Shown one piece after another: positions 32,053 to 32,987 of a DNA stretch of 32,987 bases. How positions within the stretch are numbered: the stretch's first letter is position 1; every line of letters begins with the position of its first letter. Both the position numbers and the translations under genes were made by a program. Source of the stretch: Geobacteraceae bacterium GWC2_53_11 (GTDB lineage: Bacteria > Desulfobacterota > Desulfuromonadia > Geobacterales > Pseudopelobacteraceae); NCBI GenBank assembly GCA_001802645.1, contig MGZJ01000005.1, positions 33,339 to 66,325 of the forward strand, given 5' to 3'. Under the pieces are notes generated by a model. The model was given only the letters and a program-made list of their open reading frames with translations, did not search any database and had not been told where the DNA came from.

Positions 32053-32987
32053 ATGAAAAAGGAAACAAACAGCCCGGTGATCATCTCCCGGCAGGAACAT
32101 GGGATTTCCCGCACGCTTATGAACCAGAATGCCCTGCGCATCCTCTACCGCCTGAAAGACAACGGCTTTGTCGGTTATCTCGTCGGCGGCTGTGTGCGCG
32201 ACCTCCTGCTGGGGCGTGAGCCGAAGGATTTCGACGTGGTAACCAACGCCACCCCTAACGAGATCAAGCGGCTGTTCCGCAATTGCCGCCTGGTCGGGCG
32301 GCGCTTTCGTCTTGCGCACCTCCATTACAAGGATGAGGTCATCGAGGTGGCAACCTTTCGCTCCCAGGCTTCGGAGGAGCCGGAGCCCGAGCTGCCGGAG
32401 ACACATGAAACAAGGCGAGGTCGGACAGGTGCGGGCCATCAGGACCCAAATCGGCAGCGGCATCCGCACATGCAGAAAAGTGAAGACGGCATGATTCTGC
32501 GGGATAACGTTTACGGCACCCCCGCAGAAGATGCCCTGCGGCGCGACTTCACCGTCAACGCGCTTGCCTACAACATCACCGACTTCTCGATCATCGACTA
32601 CACCAGCGGCCTTGCCGACCTGGGTTCCGGCATCATCCGCACCATCGGCGATCCTGATATCCGCTTCCAGGAAGACCCGGTACGGATGCTGCGGGCGGTG
32701 CGGTTTGCCGCACAGTTCGGCTTCACCATCGAGGAGGCGACCCGCAAAGCGCTGGTCGCCGCTGCCGACACCATCATCAGGGCCGCGCCGGCGCGGCTCT
32801 ACGAAGAAATTCTTAAGCTGTTCCTCTCAGGTGAGGGGGCGAAGTGCTATGACCTTCTCCGCCAGACCGGGCTCTTTGCCGCGCTGTTCCCGAAATTCAC
32901 CGGTTGGCTCGGAACCGAAGGCGAGGGATTTCCCCACACCCGCTTCGGGGCTATGCTTGCCCACGTCGATTCACGCATCCAGCAGGG
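32053..32987 (+). CDS. pcnB: PcnB-type poly(A) polymerase / tRNA nucleotidyltransferase family, 5' part
   Basis: The frame is open for 311 residues and is cut by the right edge. The protein adds nucleotides to RNA 3' ends; the PcnB type adds poly(A), which promotes RNA decay. The nucleotidyltransferase motif YLVGGCVRDLLLGREPKDFD carries the metal-binding Asp pair (DFD), and RRDFTVNALAYN and RFQEDPVRMLRAVRFAAQFG are the RNA/ATP-binding motifs. Residues about 110-145 form a charged, His/Arg/Pro-rich insert between the catalytic strands. ATG 32053 is preceded by GGTGGTAACAGG, a poor ribosome site. Assignment as PcnB rather than CCA-adding enzyme rests on the N-terminal extension and the family motifs. 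Confidence 0.88.
   Translation, partial: MKKETNSPVIISRQEHGISRTLMNQNALRILYRLKDNGFVGYLVGGCVRDLLLGREPKDFDVVTNATPNEIKRLFRNCRLVGRRFRLAHLHYKDEVIEVATFRSQASEEPEPELPETHETRRGRTGAGHQDPNRQRHPHMQKSEDGMILRDNVYGTPAEDALRRDFTVNALAYNITDFSIIDYTSGLADLGSGIIRTIGDPDIRFQEDPVRMLRAVRFAAQFGFTIEEATRKALVAAADTIIRAAPARLYEEILKLFLSGEGAKCYDLLRQTGLFAALFPKFTGWLGTEGEGFPHTRFGAMLAHVDSRIQQ

Noticed and set aside
32312-32494. Apparent break in pcnB near a short alternative frame
   Set aside because: Direct translation from 32053 to the window edge is open throughout with all family motifs; the alternative frame is a shadow.

Overview
The window looks like a chromosomal segment of a Desulfuromonadota/Geobacterales-type bacterium. 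This is inferred from gene content, not from a marker gene: futalosine-pathway MqnA, a PxxKW-family Cys-rich protein, an aroC-aroK-aroB cluster carrying TPR and roadblock/LC7 genes, and a PcnB-type nucleotidyltransferase. Nearly all genes are on the minus strand. Four genes are on the plus strand: trpG/pabA, the PxxKW gene, a Nudix gene and pcnB.

Region 1 (1-17191, minus) is one apparent secretion and adhesion operon. In transcription order it encodes a TolC-like outer-membrane channel with an extra N-terminal DUF11-like domain, a MotB/OmpA-like one-pass membrane protein, an HlyD-type periplasmic adaptor, a MotA/TolQ-like four-pass membrane protein with a duplicated coiled-coil tail, and a giant RTX/Ig-repeat adhesin. 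The adhesin runs off the left edge with more than 3,700 residues in view. It contains 23 tandem units of about 102 residues plus at least 10 other Ig-like domains, followed by RTX calcium-binding nonapeptides. The gene set matches Salmonella SPI-4 (siiA-F), in which a MotAB-like proton channel pair helps a type I secretion system handle the giant adhesin SiiE. No ABC transporter is visible; it probably lies past the left edge or elsewhere.

Region 2 (17192-17532) is a 341-nt divergent intergenic region with candidate promoters both ways and an inverted repeat over the minus-strand promoter. Region 3 (17533-19046, plus) holds a lone glutamine amidotransferase (trpG/pabA), the PxxKW gene with its own promoter and a strong terminator, and a Nudix hydrolase.

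Region 4 (19052-23742, minus) is a compact set: an outer-membrane TolC-family protein, mqnA (menaquinone synthesis from chorismate) and a membrane-bound PAS-GGDEF-EAL protein. A terminator-like hairpin lies directly before the TolC ribosome binding site. Region 5 (23818-31819, minus) is a long housekeeping run: aroC, aroK, aroB, a TPR protein, a roadblock/LC7 protein, aroQ, an M24 peptidase, accB, accC and gcvH. Many of its genes overlap or abut, so it likely forms one operon making chorismate and the acetyl-CoA carboxylase biotin parts. Chorismate is also the substrate of mqnA and trpG/pabA. Region 6 (31820-32987) is a divergent promoter region followed by the 5' part of pcnB, cut by the right edge.
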